In this document: positions 8,904 through 17,856 of the stretch, one piece after another
Numbering within the stretch: position 1 is the stretch's first letter
How the letters are laid out: each line of letters begins with the position of its first letter
Assembly: GCA_963819635.1 (NCBI GenBank)
Contig: CAWFWX010000003.1
Coordinates: 62,001-126,000 of the forward strand
Direction: 5' to 3'
Source of the DNA: JACVRW01 sp963819635
Lineage (GTDB): Bacteria; Actinomycetota; Thermoleophilia; Solirubrobacterales; Thermoleophilaceae
Length of the DNA stretch: 64,000 nucleotides
Made by a program: the position numbers and the translations under genes
The notes under the pieces: model-generated
Database searches by the model: none
What the model saw: the letters and a program-made list of their open reading frames with translations, nothing else
Told to the model about the DNA's origin: nothing

Positions 8904-9731
8904 ATGAGCGTCGCCTGGGCCTCAGCCATCATCGTCGCTGTCGCCGCCGGCGCGATCGCAGCGATGCTCCTCGTCCGGCGTCGCGCGCCGGAAGGGAGCT
9001 ACTTCGAGGACGGTGATCGCGCCGCCGGGGTGTTCGGCGTGCTCGCCACCGGCTTCGCTGTGCTGGCCGGGTTCGTGGTCTTCCTCGCCTTCGAGAGCTA
9101 TGACACCTCGCGGAGCGGCGCCGAGGCGGAGGCGCGCGTCGTGGCCCAGCAGTTCGAGACGGTGCAGTTCTTACCGTCACCAGCGCGCGAGCGAGTATCG
9201 GGGGAGCTGGTGTGTTACGCGCGAAGCGTCGTGCACCTCGAATGGCCGCGGATGGAGGCCGGGACGCTCGACGAGACGCAGAACCCGTGGAGTGTGGCCA
9301 TATTCAGCAGCCTCCGCGGGACCGAGCCCCGTTCCGCGTCCGAGCAGGCGGCGTTCTCGAAGTACCTCGACCAGCGTTCCGATCGCGACGATGCTCGTTC
9401 CGACCGCACGCACGGCGGCGACGGGGTGATTCCGGCGCCGCTGTGGATCGTCCTCTTCCTGAGCGCCGCGATCCTGTTCGTGTTCATGCTCTTCTTCGCC
9501 GACAGCGGTGAGCGTGCGTTCGTGCAGGCGACGATGATGGGCGGGGTGGCGGTCCTGATCTCGTCGCTGCTGCTGCTGCTGTGGTTCCTCGACAACCCGT
9601 TTCACGGCGGTGTTGGCTCCCTGCGGCCTGTCGCGATGGAGCGCACGCTCGAGCTCTTGAAGCAGGAGGCGAACGTCGTCGGAGGTGTCGAGCCCCCCTG
9701 TAACGAGGCGGGCTCGCCCACTCCGGCATGA
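8904..9731 (+). CDS. DUF4239/bestrophin-like integral membrane protein (first of pair)
   Basis: 275 residues with two N-terminal helices (about 5-23 and 40-63) and two C-terminal helices (about 170-190 and 198-220). Between them is a soluble loop of about 100 residues. The second helix LATGFAVLAGFVVFLAF followed by ESYDTSRSGAEAEA resembles DUF4239 proteins, whose function is unknown. ATG 8904 lies 9 bases after the protease stop. The stop overlaps the next gene by 4 bases, so the pair is translationally coupled and may form a hetero-oligomer (inference). Confidence 0.75.
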   Translation: MSVAWASAIIVAVAAGAIAAMLLVRRRAPEGSYFEDGDRAAGVFGVLATGFAVLAGFVVFLAFESYDTSRSGAEAEARVVAQQFETVQFLPSPARERVSGELVCYARSVVHLEWPRMEAGTLDETQNPWSVAIFSSLRGTEPRSASEQAAFSKYLDQRSDRDDARSDRTHGGDGVIPAPLWIVLFLSAAILFVFMLFFADSGERAFVQATMMGGVAVLISSLLLLLWFLDNPFHGGVGSLRPVAMERTLELLKQEANVVGGVEPPCNEAGSPTPA

Positions 9732-10537
9732 TCTTCTTCCAGCTCACGAGCCTTGAGCTGGGCCTCGTCTTCTTCGCGGTGATCCTCGGCGCGACGGGGC
9801 TTGGGATCTTCCTGGGCCGGCGCGTTCGGCACCTTTCGGAGACCCTCAAGGAGCCGTTTGGGGTCTTGCAGGCAGCGCTGCTCGGCCTTGTGGCGCTGCT
9901 GCTCGCTTTTGGTCTGTCGCTGGCGGTCTCCCGCTACGAAGATCGCCGCTCGAACATCGTCACCGAGGCCAACGCGATCGGCACGACCTACCTCCGGGCC
10001 CAGACCCTGGCGGAGCCGATCCGGACCCGCTCGCTGGACCTGCTCGTCCGCTACACGCGAAGCGCCGTCCGCCTGTCGGACGAGGTGCCGGGCAGCGACG
10101 AGGCCGACGCCGCCCGCGCACAGGAGGAGCGGATTGAACGTCGGCTGTGGAGCCTCGCGGGAGAGGCTCTCGACACGGCGCCGGTGGCCAGCGCCCCACG
10201 TCTCTACGTCGAGACGCTCAACGAGATGATCGACGCTGAGACCGTACGCGTGGCCGCCCTCAGCAACCGCGTCCCGACCGCGGTGCTGGTGCTCGAGATA
10301 CTCGGCTCCGCCCTCGCCCTCGGTCTGCTCGCGGCCTACCTGGCGATCGTCGGAAGGGGCGTGCTCGCGGTCTTGCTCGCGTCTGCGCTCGTGGCGTTCC
10401 TGCTCCTCGTAACCGCCGACCTCGATCGTCCGACCCGGGGCCTGATCCAGGTCCCCGACACCGCGCTGCGAAACCAACTCGTGTCGATGACGGAACCGCC
10501 CGCCGCCACCGCGCCCCGGTCCCGCTCGGCGCGGTGA
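9728..10537 (+). CDS. DUF4239/bestrophin-like integral membrane protein (second of pair)
   Basis: 269 residues and four hydrophobic segments: about 10-29, 48-68, 188-208 and 212-232. The block GLVALLLAFGLSLAVSRYED, then VTEANAIGTTYLRAQ, matches the pattern of DUF4239 proteins, in which a helix leads into a charged EANAIGT segment. Start ATG 9728 overlaps the preceding stop (ATGA). Its 3' end is convergent with the multicopper oxidase, with only about 20 bases between. Function unknown; channel-like roles are only suggested by the family name. Confidence 0.75.
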   Translation: MIFFQLTSLELGLVFFAVILGATGLGIFLGRRVRHLSETLKEPFGVLQAALLGLVALLLAFGLSLAVSRYEDRRSNIVTEANAIGTTYLRAQTLAEPIRTRSLDLLVRYTRSAVRLSDEVPGSDEADAARAQEERIERRLWSLAGEALDTAPVASAPRLYVETLNEMIDAETVRVAALSNRVPTAVLVLEILGSALALGLLAAYLAIVGRGVLAVLLASALVAFLLLVTADLDRPTRGLIQVPDTALRNQLVSMTEPPAATAPRSRSAR

Positions 10538-10557
10538 CATCACGGGCAAGGTCACCC

Positions 10558-11115
10558 TCAGGCCATGAACGGCATCAGCTCGGCCGGCATGGTCACGAAC
10601 GGCCGCATCATGTCGCGGTCCTCGTGCTCGAGGATGTGGCAGTGGTACATGTAGCGGCCGCTGTAGGTCGTGAAGCGCACGGCTATCTCCACGATCTCGT
10701 TCGGGTTCACGCGGATCGTGTCCTTCAGGCCCCGCTCGTTGTCGTCGATGGCGTGGTCGAGGTCATCGCCGGGGTCGCGCTCGAGTCTGACCGTGGCGGT
10801 GAGGTCGCGGTCCTCGATGCCTCCGTCGGGGATCTCGTATGTGAGCGCGCGCCGCGAGACGATCTGGAAGGGGTCCAGGTGGACGTGGATCGGGTGAGTG
10901 TCATCGGTCAGGTTGATGAGCTGCCAGACCTCGTACTCCCCTAGCATCGGGAAGAAGGTCGTCGTGTCCTCGAAGTGCGCCGCGACGGTGCGGTAGCGCA
11001 CGGTCCGCTCGCCGTCCGTGACAGTCACGCCCGGGCCCGCCGTGTCCTCTCCGTCGACCGGCTCCAGCTCGCGCATGGTGAGCATGTTCGGCTCGCCCTC
11101 GAGCTCACGCTCCAC
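10558..11115 (-). CDS. Multicopper oxidase, C-terminal cupredoxin domain (frameshifted part)
   Basis: Carries the C-terminal copper ligands: HPIHVHLDPFQIV (trinuclear/T1 region) and MYHCHILEHEDRDMM (HCHxxxHxxxxM), so the copper sites are intact. It belongs with the next entry as one CotA/phenoxazinone-synthase-type oxidase of about 590 residues. Its own first codon is arbitrary. In the + coordinates 11116-11238 the sequence connecting the two parts can be read only by changing frame twice, near the C-run at about 11247-11260 and in a GCC-repeat at about 11155-11170. Confidence 0.78.
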   Translation of the reverse strand: MERELEGEPNMLTMRELEPVDGEDTAGPGVTVTDGERTVRYRTVAAHFEDTTTFFPMLGEYEVWQLINLTDDTHPIHVHLDPFQIVSRRALTYEIPDGGIEDRDLTATVRLERDPGDDLDHAIDDNERGLKDTIRVNPNEIVEIAVRFTTYSGRYMYHCHILEHEDRDMMRPFVTMPAELMPFMA

Positions 11116-11238
11116 CAGCGCGATCGCACGACGCGGCGCGGCTGCCAGCGCATCCGGCGGCGGCGGCGTCGAAGTCGGTGGCGAGATCGCGCGGCACCGT
11201 CCGTCGCTTGGACGGTGCGGCGACGACGCGGAACCGCA

Positions 11239-12336
11239 TCACCTCGGGGTGGGGGAGGAGGCCGCCGGGTTCGCGGCGCTCTCGGCGTCGGCGGCAGGGA
11301 AGGCGGCGCCGTCGAAGGGAGCGGACGCCGTGTTGAGCAGCGTCAGCTCGCTGCCCGGCTCGAGGTCCGAGAAGTCGACGATCAGGTCGGCGCGCTCCGC
11401 CGAAGCGAGCACGAGCCCGTTCGCGGGCACCGCGGCGGCTCCGCGCAGCAGGCCGTGGTCAGTGCCGATCTGGGTGATCCGGTCGAGCTCGGGGCGGCCG
11501 TCGCGCATGAGGACAAGCCGGTAGGTGCGGGCGTTCGACCCGTTGAGGACCCGGAACCGGTAGGTCGCCGGCTGGACGTCGAGCACCGGCCAGACCTTGC
11601 CGTTCACGACCGTGAAGGGCGGGAACGCCTCCATCACGTCGGGGTCGGTCTTGTGGAGGAGGCGGCCGGTCAGCTGTCCATTCTCGTCGAGGTCGAAGTT
11701 GCGGTCCTGGAGCAGGAGCGGCACTTCGAACGGCGGCCCCTCGGGCAGGCCGAGCTCGCGCTCGCGCTCGTCGCGGATGATCCACAGGCCGGCAAGGCCC
11801 GCGTACACGTCGTACTTCGTGACCCCCATGACGTGGTCGTGGTACCAGAGCAGCGCTGCGCGCTGGTCCATCGGGTAGTGGAAGACGGCGTGCTGGCCCG
11901 GCGCGAACAGGTTCTCGGCCCAGCCGTCGTAGGACGCGGGCGTGAGCCCGCCATGGAGGTGCACGACGGCATGCCCGCCCAGAGCGGCCACCTTGTCGTC
12001 GGGGGTGCCGCCGCTGAGGCCGGGACGGCACTGGACCGGCACGCCGTCGGCGTCGGTCGCGGACGGGGCGATCGTCACCGCCAGCGGGAGCGGGCCGCCC
12101 AGGTCGTTCATCCACTCGACCGCGACGGGCCGGCCGCGCTCGGCCTCGACCGTTGGCCCGGGAACCGTGCCGTCGTAGCCCCAGACCCTCGATTCGGGCA
12201 GGTCGCGGTGAAAGCGGTGCGTGCCCGGGCGCATGCGCACGGTGAGCCGGCCGTCGTACTCGGCGGAGACCAGTCGACGCGGCACGGGAAGCCCGTCGAC
12301 GAACGGGGTGAGCGGCTTGGTAAGCGTGGACGCCAT
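11239..12336 (-). CDS. Multicopper oxidase, N-terminal and middle cupredoxin domains
   Basis: Laccase-like oxidase that would couple substrate or metal oxidation to O2 reduction. Visible: LTPFVDGLPVPRRL at the start, as in CotA/PhsA oxidases, then VVHLHGGLTP (HxHG) and LLWYHDHVMG (HxH), the two N-terminal copper motifs. There is no obvious signal peptide, as in CotA-type proteins. ATG 12336 overlaps the stop of the small membrane gene (ATGA). The ORF ends prematurely in a C-rich run; the C-terminal copper domain continues downstream in other frames. Confidence 0.85.
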   Translation of the reverse strand: MASTLTKPLTPFVDGLPVPRRLVSAEYDGRLTVRMRPGTHRFHRDLPESRVWGYDGTVPGPTVEAERGRPVAVEWMNDLGGPLPLAVTIAPSATDADGVPVQCRPGLSGGTPDDKVAALGGHAVVHLHGGLTPASYDGWAENLFAPGQHAVFHYPMDQRAALLWYHDHVMGVTKYDVYAGLAGLWIIRDERERELGLPEGPPFEVPLLLQDRNFDLDENGQLTGRLLHKTDPDVMEAFPPFTVVNGKVWPVLDVQPATYRFRVLNGSNARTYRLVLMRDGRPELDRITQIGTDHGLLRGAAAVPANGLVLASAERADLIVDFSDLEPGSELTLLNTASAPFDGAAFPAADAESAANPAASSPTPR

Positions 12337-12548
12337 CAGCCGCCGTTCCGGACTGCTCTTCGGAGGCTCTGCACGTTTGCGGCGAGCACGACCAGCGGCA
12401 GGAGCCACCAGGCGGCGGCGCCGGCCTCCTCCAGCCGCCACGTGGCGAGCAACCCGAGGGCGATCAGGGCGGCGACGGTCCAGTCGTCGCCGACGATGTA
12501 GTCCACCAGGAACAGGACGACCGCTTTGGTCCATCGCCACACGACCAT
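12336..12548 (-). CDS. Small membrane protein, middle gene of the permease-oxidase operon
   Basis: 70 residues from ATG 12548: a Trp/Lys-containing N-terminus (MVVWRWTKAVVLFLVDYIVG) and two hydrophobic segments (about 7-35 and 42-60). It overlaps the upstream membrane gene and the downstream oxidase by 4 bases each, so all three should be translated together. No family recognised. A linker or assembly factor between permease and oxidase is possible (inference). Confidence 0.65.
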   Translation of the reverse strand: MVVWRWTKAVVLFLVDYIVGDDWTVAALIALGLLATWRLEEAGAAAWWLLPLVVLAANVQSLRRAVRNGG

Positions 12549-13261
12549 CAGGCGGCCGCCGCAACGTTGGTGCGCCAACCGGACACGATGTGCATGAGCA
12601 GCAGCGCGGCGGCCACGTACAGGGCACCCAGCCACACCAGCGCGAAGTCGCCGCCCGGCCACTCGACGCTCAGGCCCTCGCCCGCCCAGAACGTGCCGAA
12701 GGTGACCAGCAGCGCGCCGACGAAGAGCTGCAGCGCCCGCCTGGGAATCGCCGCGACGTACTGGTAGGTCGCCGCGCCGAGGGCACCGATGACGACCACG
12801 GACGCTGAGGCGCCCACGATCGCCGAGCCGATTGCGTCCGCCGCGGCGCCGAAGGCGACCACGATCACGGCCACCTCGAGCCCCTCGAGCGAGACACCCT
12901 TGAACGCGAGGAAGGCGCCGGTCCAGTCGAAGCCGTCGGGCACGTCGTCGTCCACGTCCTCGCCGCCGACGCCGGTGGCCCAGCCGTCACGCGAGACGAT
13001 CAGGATGCCCTTGCGGTACCACTGCGAGCCGAACGCGAGCAGGAGCGCGCCGACCACCAGACGGAGCGTCTCCAGCGACAGGCTCTGAAGCGCGGCTCCG
13101 AGCGCTGCGACCGTCACGACCAACACCACGAGACCGCCGGCGGCGCCGACCCGCGCCGCCCGCCACGAGCGGGTGACGCCGACGGCCACGACGATCGCGA
13201 CCATCTCGATCACCTCGATCGACGCCGCGAGGAACGTGGAGACGAAGACGCCCCAATTCAT
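12548..13261 (-). CDS. Polytopic membrane protein with two ExxE motifs (Ftr1/Gdt1-like, COG4280-like)
   Basis: 237 residues, six to seven hydrophobic helices and an internal repeat. Helix 1 contains LAASIEVIEMVAIVVAVG and the middle helix contains FKGVSLEGLEVAVIVVAFG. The paired E-x-x-E motifs recall the REGLE motifs of Ftr1 iron permeases and the E-x-G-D repeats of Gdt1 cation transporters. The Arg of Ftr1 is absent. A soluble acidic loop (GGEDVDDDVPDG) separates the halves. It is the first gene of an operon ending in a multicopper oxidase, the partner Ftr1 uses in fungi. Cation transport is inferred, not shown. Confidence 0.7.
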   Translation of the reverse strand: MNWGVFVSTFLAASIEVIEMVAIVVAVGVTRSWRAARVGAAGGLVVLVVTVAALGAALQSLSLETLRLVVGALLLAFGSQWYRKGILIVSRDGWATGVGGEDVDDDVPDGFDWTGAFLAFKGVSLEGLEVAVIVVAFGAAADAIGSAIVGASASVVVIGALGAATYQYVAAIPRRALQLFVGALLVTFGTFWAGEGLSVEWPGGDFALVWLGALYVAAALLLMHIVSGWRTNVAAAA

Positions 13262-13335
13262 CGGACCTGATTCTCGCGCCCAAAGCGACTGAGCTACCCC
13301 AATGATTGGACGGGACGCTTGTTGTCAGTGCGTTG

Positions 13336-14499
13336 TCACGGGTGAGCTGCCGTACCGGTGGTGCTGGTCGCGTGCGCGGCGTCGAGCGTTGCTAGGTACG
13401 GCCCGAGTTCCTCTGCGACGACCTTCTCGTCCGAGGGCCAGGGCGGCTCGTCAAAGACCTCCGACTCGAAGCTCCCTGCTCCTGCAGGGTGGGCGCTCAT
13501 GTAGACGGGATCCGACCCGGTCAAGAGCTTGCCACGGATTATCGGGTTGAACGCGGGCGCCTTGGTCTGCGACCCGGCGAGGACAGCTATCGCCGCAGCC
13601 GCGGCGTCCGCCATTTGGGCGCCCAGGCCGCCGTGCTTGATCGGGTAGTTCGCCGCATCCCCGGCGGCGAACACGTTGCCGCCCGTGCCTGGCACCGAGC
13701 AGTGCTTGTCGATCGGAATGAACCCGTGGGCGCCTGCGCCCGGCAGCCCGCGAACCGACGGGCCGGCGACACGCGGCATCGTGATCATCCGCGCCGGGTG
13801 CAACTCGACGCCCTGCGGCTCGATGAGCAGCCGGCCGGTCGCGGGAACCTTCGCTAGCGAGTTGCAGTAGACCCTGACCCCGGCCCGCGCGAGCCGATTT
13901 GACACGACATCGCTGACGGCGGCCCCAAAGACTGCGAGCGGACGCGCCTCCGGTGTCACGAGCACCAACTCGAGGTCCCGAATGTCCATGCTCTCCGCCC
14001 GCTGCGCGGTCATCATCGCGAGCTCGTAGAGCGGCAACGGCCACACCGGGCCGACGGGCTGGATGAAAGCGACGCTGGGGGAGTAGCCCTCCTCGACGTC
14101 CTGTACGACGCCCTGGTACGTGGCGTCGGCGTCCGCGTCGCGAAACGTGGTGACGTGCTCGTAGGCCTCGACCTGCCTGGCGCCGACGGCGATCAGCAGC
14201 GCGTCGTAATCCACGCGTCTTCCCTCGGCCGTGTGGACGACCTGGGCATCGAGGTCGACCCACTCGAGCGAGTCCGGCACCCAATCGGCGCCCGCGTCAC
14301 GCGCGATGCGTGCCAGCGGATACCGGCGCGGCGGCCCCGCCGCGAACGGCTCGCGCACCGCCATGGGTCGGTAGACGAGCTCCTCGTTGGGGGCGATCAG
14401 CTCGATGTTCACCGAGTCTCCTGCCAGCCGGCGCAGACGAAGGAGGCCTTCGACGCCGGCGATCCCACCGCCGCAGATAACTACCCGAAAATCGCTCAT
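13336..14499 (-). CDS. SQR-like NAD(P)/FAD-dependent oxidoreductase
   Basis: 387-residue flavoprotein. It has an N-terminal dinucleotide-binding motif VVICGGGIAGVEGLLRL, a middle LLIAVGARQ, and a C-terminal FAD motif NVFAAGDAANYPIKHGGLG. The overall layout fits sulfide:quinone reductase/NDH-2-like members of the pyridine nucleotide-disulfide family. Outside the first motif only one other cysteine is present (VYCNSL), so the disulfide chemistry of true SQR is unlikely. It probably passes electrons to quinone or another carrier (inference). It sits at the edge of the DosR-like cluster. Confidence 0.8.
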   Translation of the reverse strand: MSDFRVVICGGGIAGVEGLLRLRRLAGDSVNIELIAPNEELVYRPMAVREPFAAGPPRRYPLARIARDAGADWVPDSLEWVDLDAQVVHTAEGRRVDYDALLIAVGARQVEAYEHVTTFRDADADATYQGVVQDVEEGYSPSVAFIQPVGPVWPLPLYELAMMTAQRAESMDIRDLELVLVTPEARPLAVFGAAVSDVVSNRLARAGVRVYCNSLAKVPATGRLLIEPQGVELHPARMITMPRVAGPSVRGLPGAGAHGFIPIDKHCSVPGTGGNVFAAGDAANYPIKHGGLGAQMADAAAAAIAVLAGSQTKAPAFNPIIRGKLLTGSDPVYMSAHPAGAGSFESEVFDEPPWPSDEKVVAEELGPYLATLDAAHATSTTGTAAHP

Positions 14500-14581
14500 G
14501 CAACGAACCTACGCCGCGTTCGGCGCCCTGCCATCGGGGCGCTGCCACACGGCAGTGCGCGAAACTACGTAGAACGCCCAA

Positions 14582-14636
14582 CGCCCCGCGGCAAGCGCGG
14601 GGCGAAGGGCTCTCGGAGGACCGCTTGCGCGCGGTC
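14582..14636 (-). terminator. Two GC hairpins downstream of the two-TM protein gene
   Basis: Two inverted repeats lie just past the stop of the minus-strand gene that ends at 14645: an 8-base stem CGCCCCGC/GCGGGGCG and, nearer the gene, a 6-base stem GACCGC/GCGGTC. No T-run follows, which is common in GC-rich actinobacteria. A termination or mRNA-end role is inferred. Confidence 0.45.
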
Positions 14637-14644
14637 CGGGTTGT

Positions 14645-15214
14645 CTAGGCGGTGCCGGCGGCGACCTTTGTCGTCGGACTCGGACTCCGCTTGGTGGCCT
14701 CGGCGGTCTCCCAGGGCAGCCGGAAGACCATGATCAGGAAGCCAATCCCGATCAGGAACAGGGCCACGCCCGTCACGGCGGCGAACGTGGCGACGCTCTC
14801 GGCGAAGAACGAGGTGTTCAGGGCCGTGGCCAGCGCGGTCTCGGTCACCCAGATGTTGCGGGCGCCGTTCTCGAGGGGCTTGCCGGTTTCTTTGTTGATC
14901 GCGGCGGCCTTCTCATCGTTTGTGGGCTTGCCGCCCGCAGTCAGGTAGCGGCCCATCTGGGAGTACACCTGGCCGGAGGTGGCCTCGAGGGCATGCACGC
15001 GCATGCCGTCGGCGAACAACTTGGCGTCAGCACCGGTGTCGACCGGCTTGTTTGCGATCTGCTTGTCCATGTCGGGGGTGCCGACGATCTGCTCCTGCTT
15101 GAGCGTGTCGCGGACCTCCGCACGGCCGTTGAGCCCGGTGTAGATCGAGGCGATGCCAAGCACTATCAGGATGACGCTGGCGACGAGGCCGCCGTATTTC
15201 ATGAAGGGCTTCAC
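14645..15214 (-). CDS. Two-TM protein with large extracytoplasmic middle domain
   Basis: 189 residues. It has an N-terminal helix YGGLVASVILIVLGIASIY, a soluble helical middle of about 100 residues, and a second helix FAAVTGVALFLIGIGFLIMV near residue 160. A Ser/Thr/Lys-rich cytoplasmic tail follows. The middle carries TLKQEQIVGTPDM and NIWVTETALATALNTSFFAE. I recognise no named family. It lies between the SQR-like and universal stress genes in a cluster that looks hypoxia- or dormancy-related. Envelope sensing or stabilising is possible but unproven. Confidence 0.7.
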   Translation of the reverse strand: MKPFMKYGGLVASVILIVLGIASIYTGLNGRAEVRDTLKQEQIVGTPDMDKQIANKPVDTGADAKLFADGMRVHALEATSGQVYSQMGRYLTAGGKPTNDEKAAAINKETGKPLENGARNIWVTETALATALNTSFFAESVATFAAVTGVALFLIGIGFLIMVFRLPWETAEATKRSPSPTTKVAAGTA

Positions 15215-15326
15215 TTGGAGTTCCTTGGTGTCGTGGACGGCTCCGAGAGTGGGCGCCGTCTCTGATTACAAGTCCACCAGCCCGTGGGCTTCGATACCTC
15301 CGGAGGAAGTACCGGGTGTGGCGTGA

Positions 15327-16148
15327 TCATCCGGCGAGCGGGCTGTAGTTCTCCGCAAGGACGAGCACCGAGCAGGTGGCGTGCTGCGCCACACGGTCCG
15401 ACAGGCTCGCGAGCGCCCGTGGGCCGTGCCTACCGTGGCTCCCGAGTACGACCAGGCTGGCGCCGATGCTGCTCGCCATCCCGAGCAGGCGGTCGAGCGG
15501 CGGTCCGTCCACGCTGACGACCACGGGATCCTTGCCGGTGATCTCCAGCACGTCGGCTGCTTGCTCTGCGAGCGCCTGCCGTAGGGTGGAATCGGTGCGC
15601 CCCGCGTGCGCGAGGACGACGCGCGTGTCATGGGCGGCCACGATGTTGGCCGCGACCACGGCGGCGTGGCGGTCCTCGGCGCCCCGGGTCCCAACCAGCA
15701 CCACACCGGGAAAGGGGAGCTCCGGACGTCCCCGCGCCAGAAGGGCGGCTACAGGGGAGCTGTGGGCGATGCGCCGGTGGCCATGGGCGCCGACCACCAG
15801 CAGGCCGGCGCCGCGCGCGGCCTCCAGGATCGCGCCGCTGACGTCCTGGTCGTGCACAATCACGGTGCTCGCCTCGATGCCGTCGGCGTGAGCAGCGGCG
15901 CGTGCGGCCTCGACCGCGCCCACGGCGCGCGCTCTATCGAGCGAGGCCTGGTCGGCCGTGCTCACGCCCGGGGCATCCGCCACCGCGACGAAGGTGAGTG
16001 TGTCGCCGGGCGCGACGAGCTGCGTGGCCTGCTGTACCGCGTCCTGCGCGCAGCGGCAGTCGTTGACCGCGCAGACGATCCGGCCGAAGCCGAACTGCGC
16101 TCGGACGGGGATGTCGGGATCGACCCTGACGGGAACCGGTAAGGCCAT
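15327..16148 (-). CDS. Universal stress protein, two tandem Usp domains
   Basis: 273 residues from ATG 16148. Two Usp folds in tandem, each ending in an ATP-type loop: VVGAHGHRRIAHSSPVAALL in the first, VVLGSHGRHGPRALASLSD in the second (G2xG9xG(S/T)-like). The second half keeps the canonical motif better. In actinobacteria tandem Usp proteins are frequent members of DosR regulons. The gene lies upstream of the two-TM protein gene and just downstream of a GAF histidine kinase and its regulator, on the same strand. That supports a stress-survival role (inference). Confidence 0.85.
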   Translation of the reverse strand: MALPVPVRVDPDIPVRAQFGFGRIVCAVNDCRCAQDAVQQATQLVAPGDTLTFVAVADAPGVSTADQASLDRARAVGAVEAARAAAHADGIEASTVIVHDQDVSGAILEAARGAGLLVVGAHGHRRIAHSSPVAALLARGRPELPFPGVVLVGTRGAEDRHAAVVAANIVAAHDTRVVLAHAGRTDSTLRQALAEQAADVLEITGKDPVVVSVDGPPLDRLLGMASSIGASLVVLGSHGRHGPRALASLSDRVAQHATCSVLVLAENYSPLAG

Positions 16149-16221
16149 GCACTGAGCTTGACCCCCGCGCTGCCGCTCGGCATCGGCAACCATTGCCGGT
16201 ATACCTGCGTAGTTGTACGCG

Positions 16222-17850
16222 TCAGCGAGCCGACGCGGCCGGGCCCGGCTCGCGGTAGCGGGCGGGGACGCGCGCCTCGAGGGTGGTGCCTTCGCCCGCG
16301 GCCGACCTGACGCGCAGGCGGCCGTCCAGCAGCTCCACGCGCTCCTGGATGCTCACGAGGCCGAACCCGGCCGCGCTCGCCTTGGGATCGTACCCGCGTC
16401 CGTCGTCGCGGACGCGGACCCCGACCTCGCCCTCGATCTCGGCTACGGAGATCGCGACCGTCTGCGCATCGGCGTGTTTCAAGGCATTCCTGAGCGCCTC
16501 TTGAGCGATCCGGTAGATCGCGGTTTCCACGTCGGGGTGCAGGCGCTCCGGCGTCCGGCCCGCCTCGTGGTCGAGGTCCACCTCGAGCTGGAGCGCCGGG
16601 CCGCCGTCGTGTGCGTGCCGCGCGACCAGCGCCTCCATGGCCGCCATCAGCCCGAGGTCGTCGAGAGACGAGGGCCGGACGTCGTGGATGATGTCGCGCA
16701 ATCGGTCGACCTCGCCCTGGAGGGCGTCCGCGGCCCGTATGACCGTTGCCCGCAGCTCGGCGTCGTCATCTCGGCGCGACATGGCGAGCATCACTCGCAC
16801 GGCGGCGATGCCCTGCAGCGTCTCGTCGTGCAGCTCCCGTGCCCACCGACGTCGCTCGGCTTCCGCGGCGGCGGTCCGCTCGCGCTGGCGGTCCGCGCTC
16901 AATGCCTGTGCTGTGCTGACGGCGACAGCGGCAGTCGTTGCGAAGGACGTCAGAAGCCGCTCGTCGGCGGCGGTGAACTGCGGCCCGTCCGTAAGGCGAT
17001 CGAGGGCGACCAGCATGCCGAGCTTGCGGCCGCGGAAGGCCAGCGGGACGTGGAGTCCCGAGTCGAGCTCCAGACCGAGCAAGCCGGCGAGCGACGACTC
17101 CTCCACCGTCTGGCCGACCAAGTGCTCGGGCAGCTCCCCGGCAGCGTGGGCGACACGGAGGCCGTCGTGGGATGGCAGCAGGATCACCAGTGCCCTGGCC
17201 TCGACCAGCGTCCGGCCGCGGATGGCCACGAGCTCGAGGATCGGGTCGAGGTCGACCTCGCCGGCCAGGGCGCGCGAGATCTCGGTTGTGGCACCCAGCG
17301 CGGCGACCGTTCGCTCGAGCTCGTCGCCACGGCTCTCCAACTGGTCGAGCCGTCGTGCGTGGTGGATGCCGATGGCGGCGTACTCCGTCAGGACCAGCAG
17401 CAGCTCCTCGTCGGCCTCGTCGAACTCCGCGCCGCCGGCCTTCTCGGTCAGGTAGATATTGCCGTAGATCTCGCCCCGAATCACGATCGGGCCGCCCAGG
17501 AAGGTCTTCATTGCCGGGTGCCCGGAGGGAAAGCCGTACGAGTGCGGATGCTGTGCGAGGTCGGCGAGCCGGAGGATCTGCGGGTGCGCGATCAGTTCGC
17601 CCAGCACGCCGCGGCCGAGCGGGAGGTCGCCGATGACTTGTCGTTTGTCCTCGTCGATGCCGACGGTGAGGAAGCGCGCCAGCGCATCGCGCTCGTCGTT
17701 GAGGAGGCCGAGCGCGGCGTAGCGTGCCCCGGTCAGCTCCTGCGCGGCGCCCAGCACGCGGCGCAGAACCTCCTCCAGGTCGTCGACGTCGAGCAGCTCG
17801 TACAGGATCGTGACGAGCCGGCGGGCGGTCCCACCTTCGGGACGGGACAT
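16222..17850 (-). CDS. DevS/DosS-like histidine kinase with two GAF domains
   Basis: 542-residue soluble sensor kinase: GAF-A about 10-165, GAF-B about 185-325, then HisKA_3 with WARELHDETLQGIAAVR (His about 341). The HATPase domain has EALRNALKHAD and SAAGFGLVSIQERVELLDG. GAF-A contains GHPAMKTFLGGPIVIRG. In DosS-type sensors the haem-ligand histidine lies at about this point, so haem binding and O2/NO sensing is plausible but not proven. The stop lies about 70 bases upstream of the Usp start. It is followed upstream by its regulator gene with a 6-base gap, an evident two-component pair. Confidence 0.88.
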   Translation of the reverse strand: MSRPEGGTARRLVTILYELLDVDDLEEVLRRVLGAAQELTGARYAALGLLNDERDALARFLTVGIDEDKRQVIGDLPLGRGVLGELIAHPQILRLADLAQHPHSYGFPSGHPAMKTFLGGPIVIRGEIYGNIYLTEKAGGAEFDEADEELLLVLTEYAAIGIHHARRLDQLESRGDELERTVAALGATTEISRALAGEVDLDPILELVAIRGRTLVEARALVILLPSHDGLRVAHAAGELPEHLVGQTVEESSLAGLLGLELDSGLHVPLAFRGRKLGMLVALDRLTDGPQFTAADERLLTSFATTAAVAVSTAQALSADRQRERTAAAEAERRRWARELHDETLQGIAAVRVMLAMSRRDDDAELRATVIRAADALQGEVDRLRDIIHDVRPSSLDDLGLMAAMEALVARHAHDGGPALQLEVDLDHEAGRTPERLHPDVETAIYRIAQEALRNALKHADAQTVAISVAEIEGEVGVRVRDDGRGYDPKASAAGFGLVSIQERVELLDGRLRVRSAAGEGTTLEARVPARYREPGPAASAR

Positions 17851-17856
17851 CGCTGC

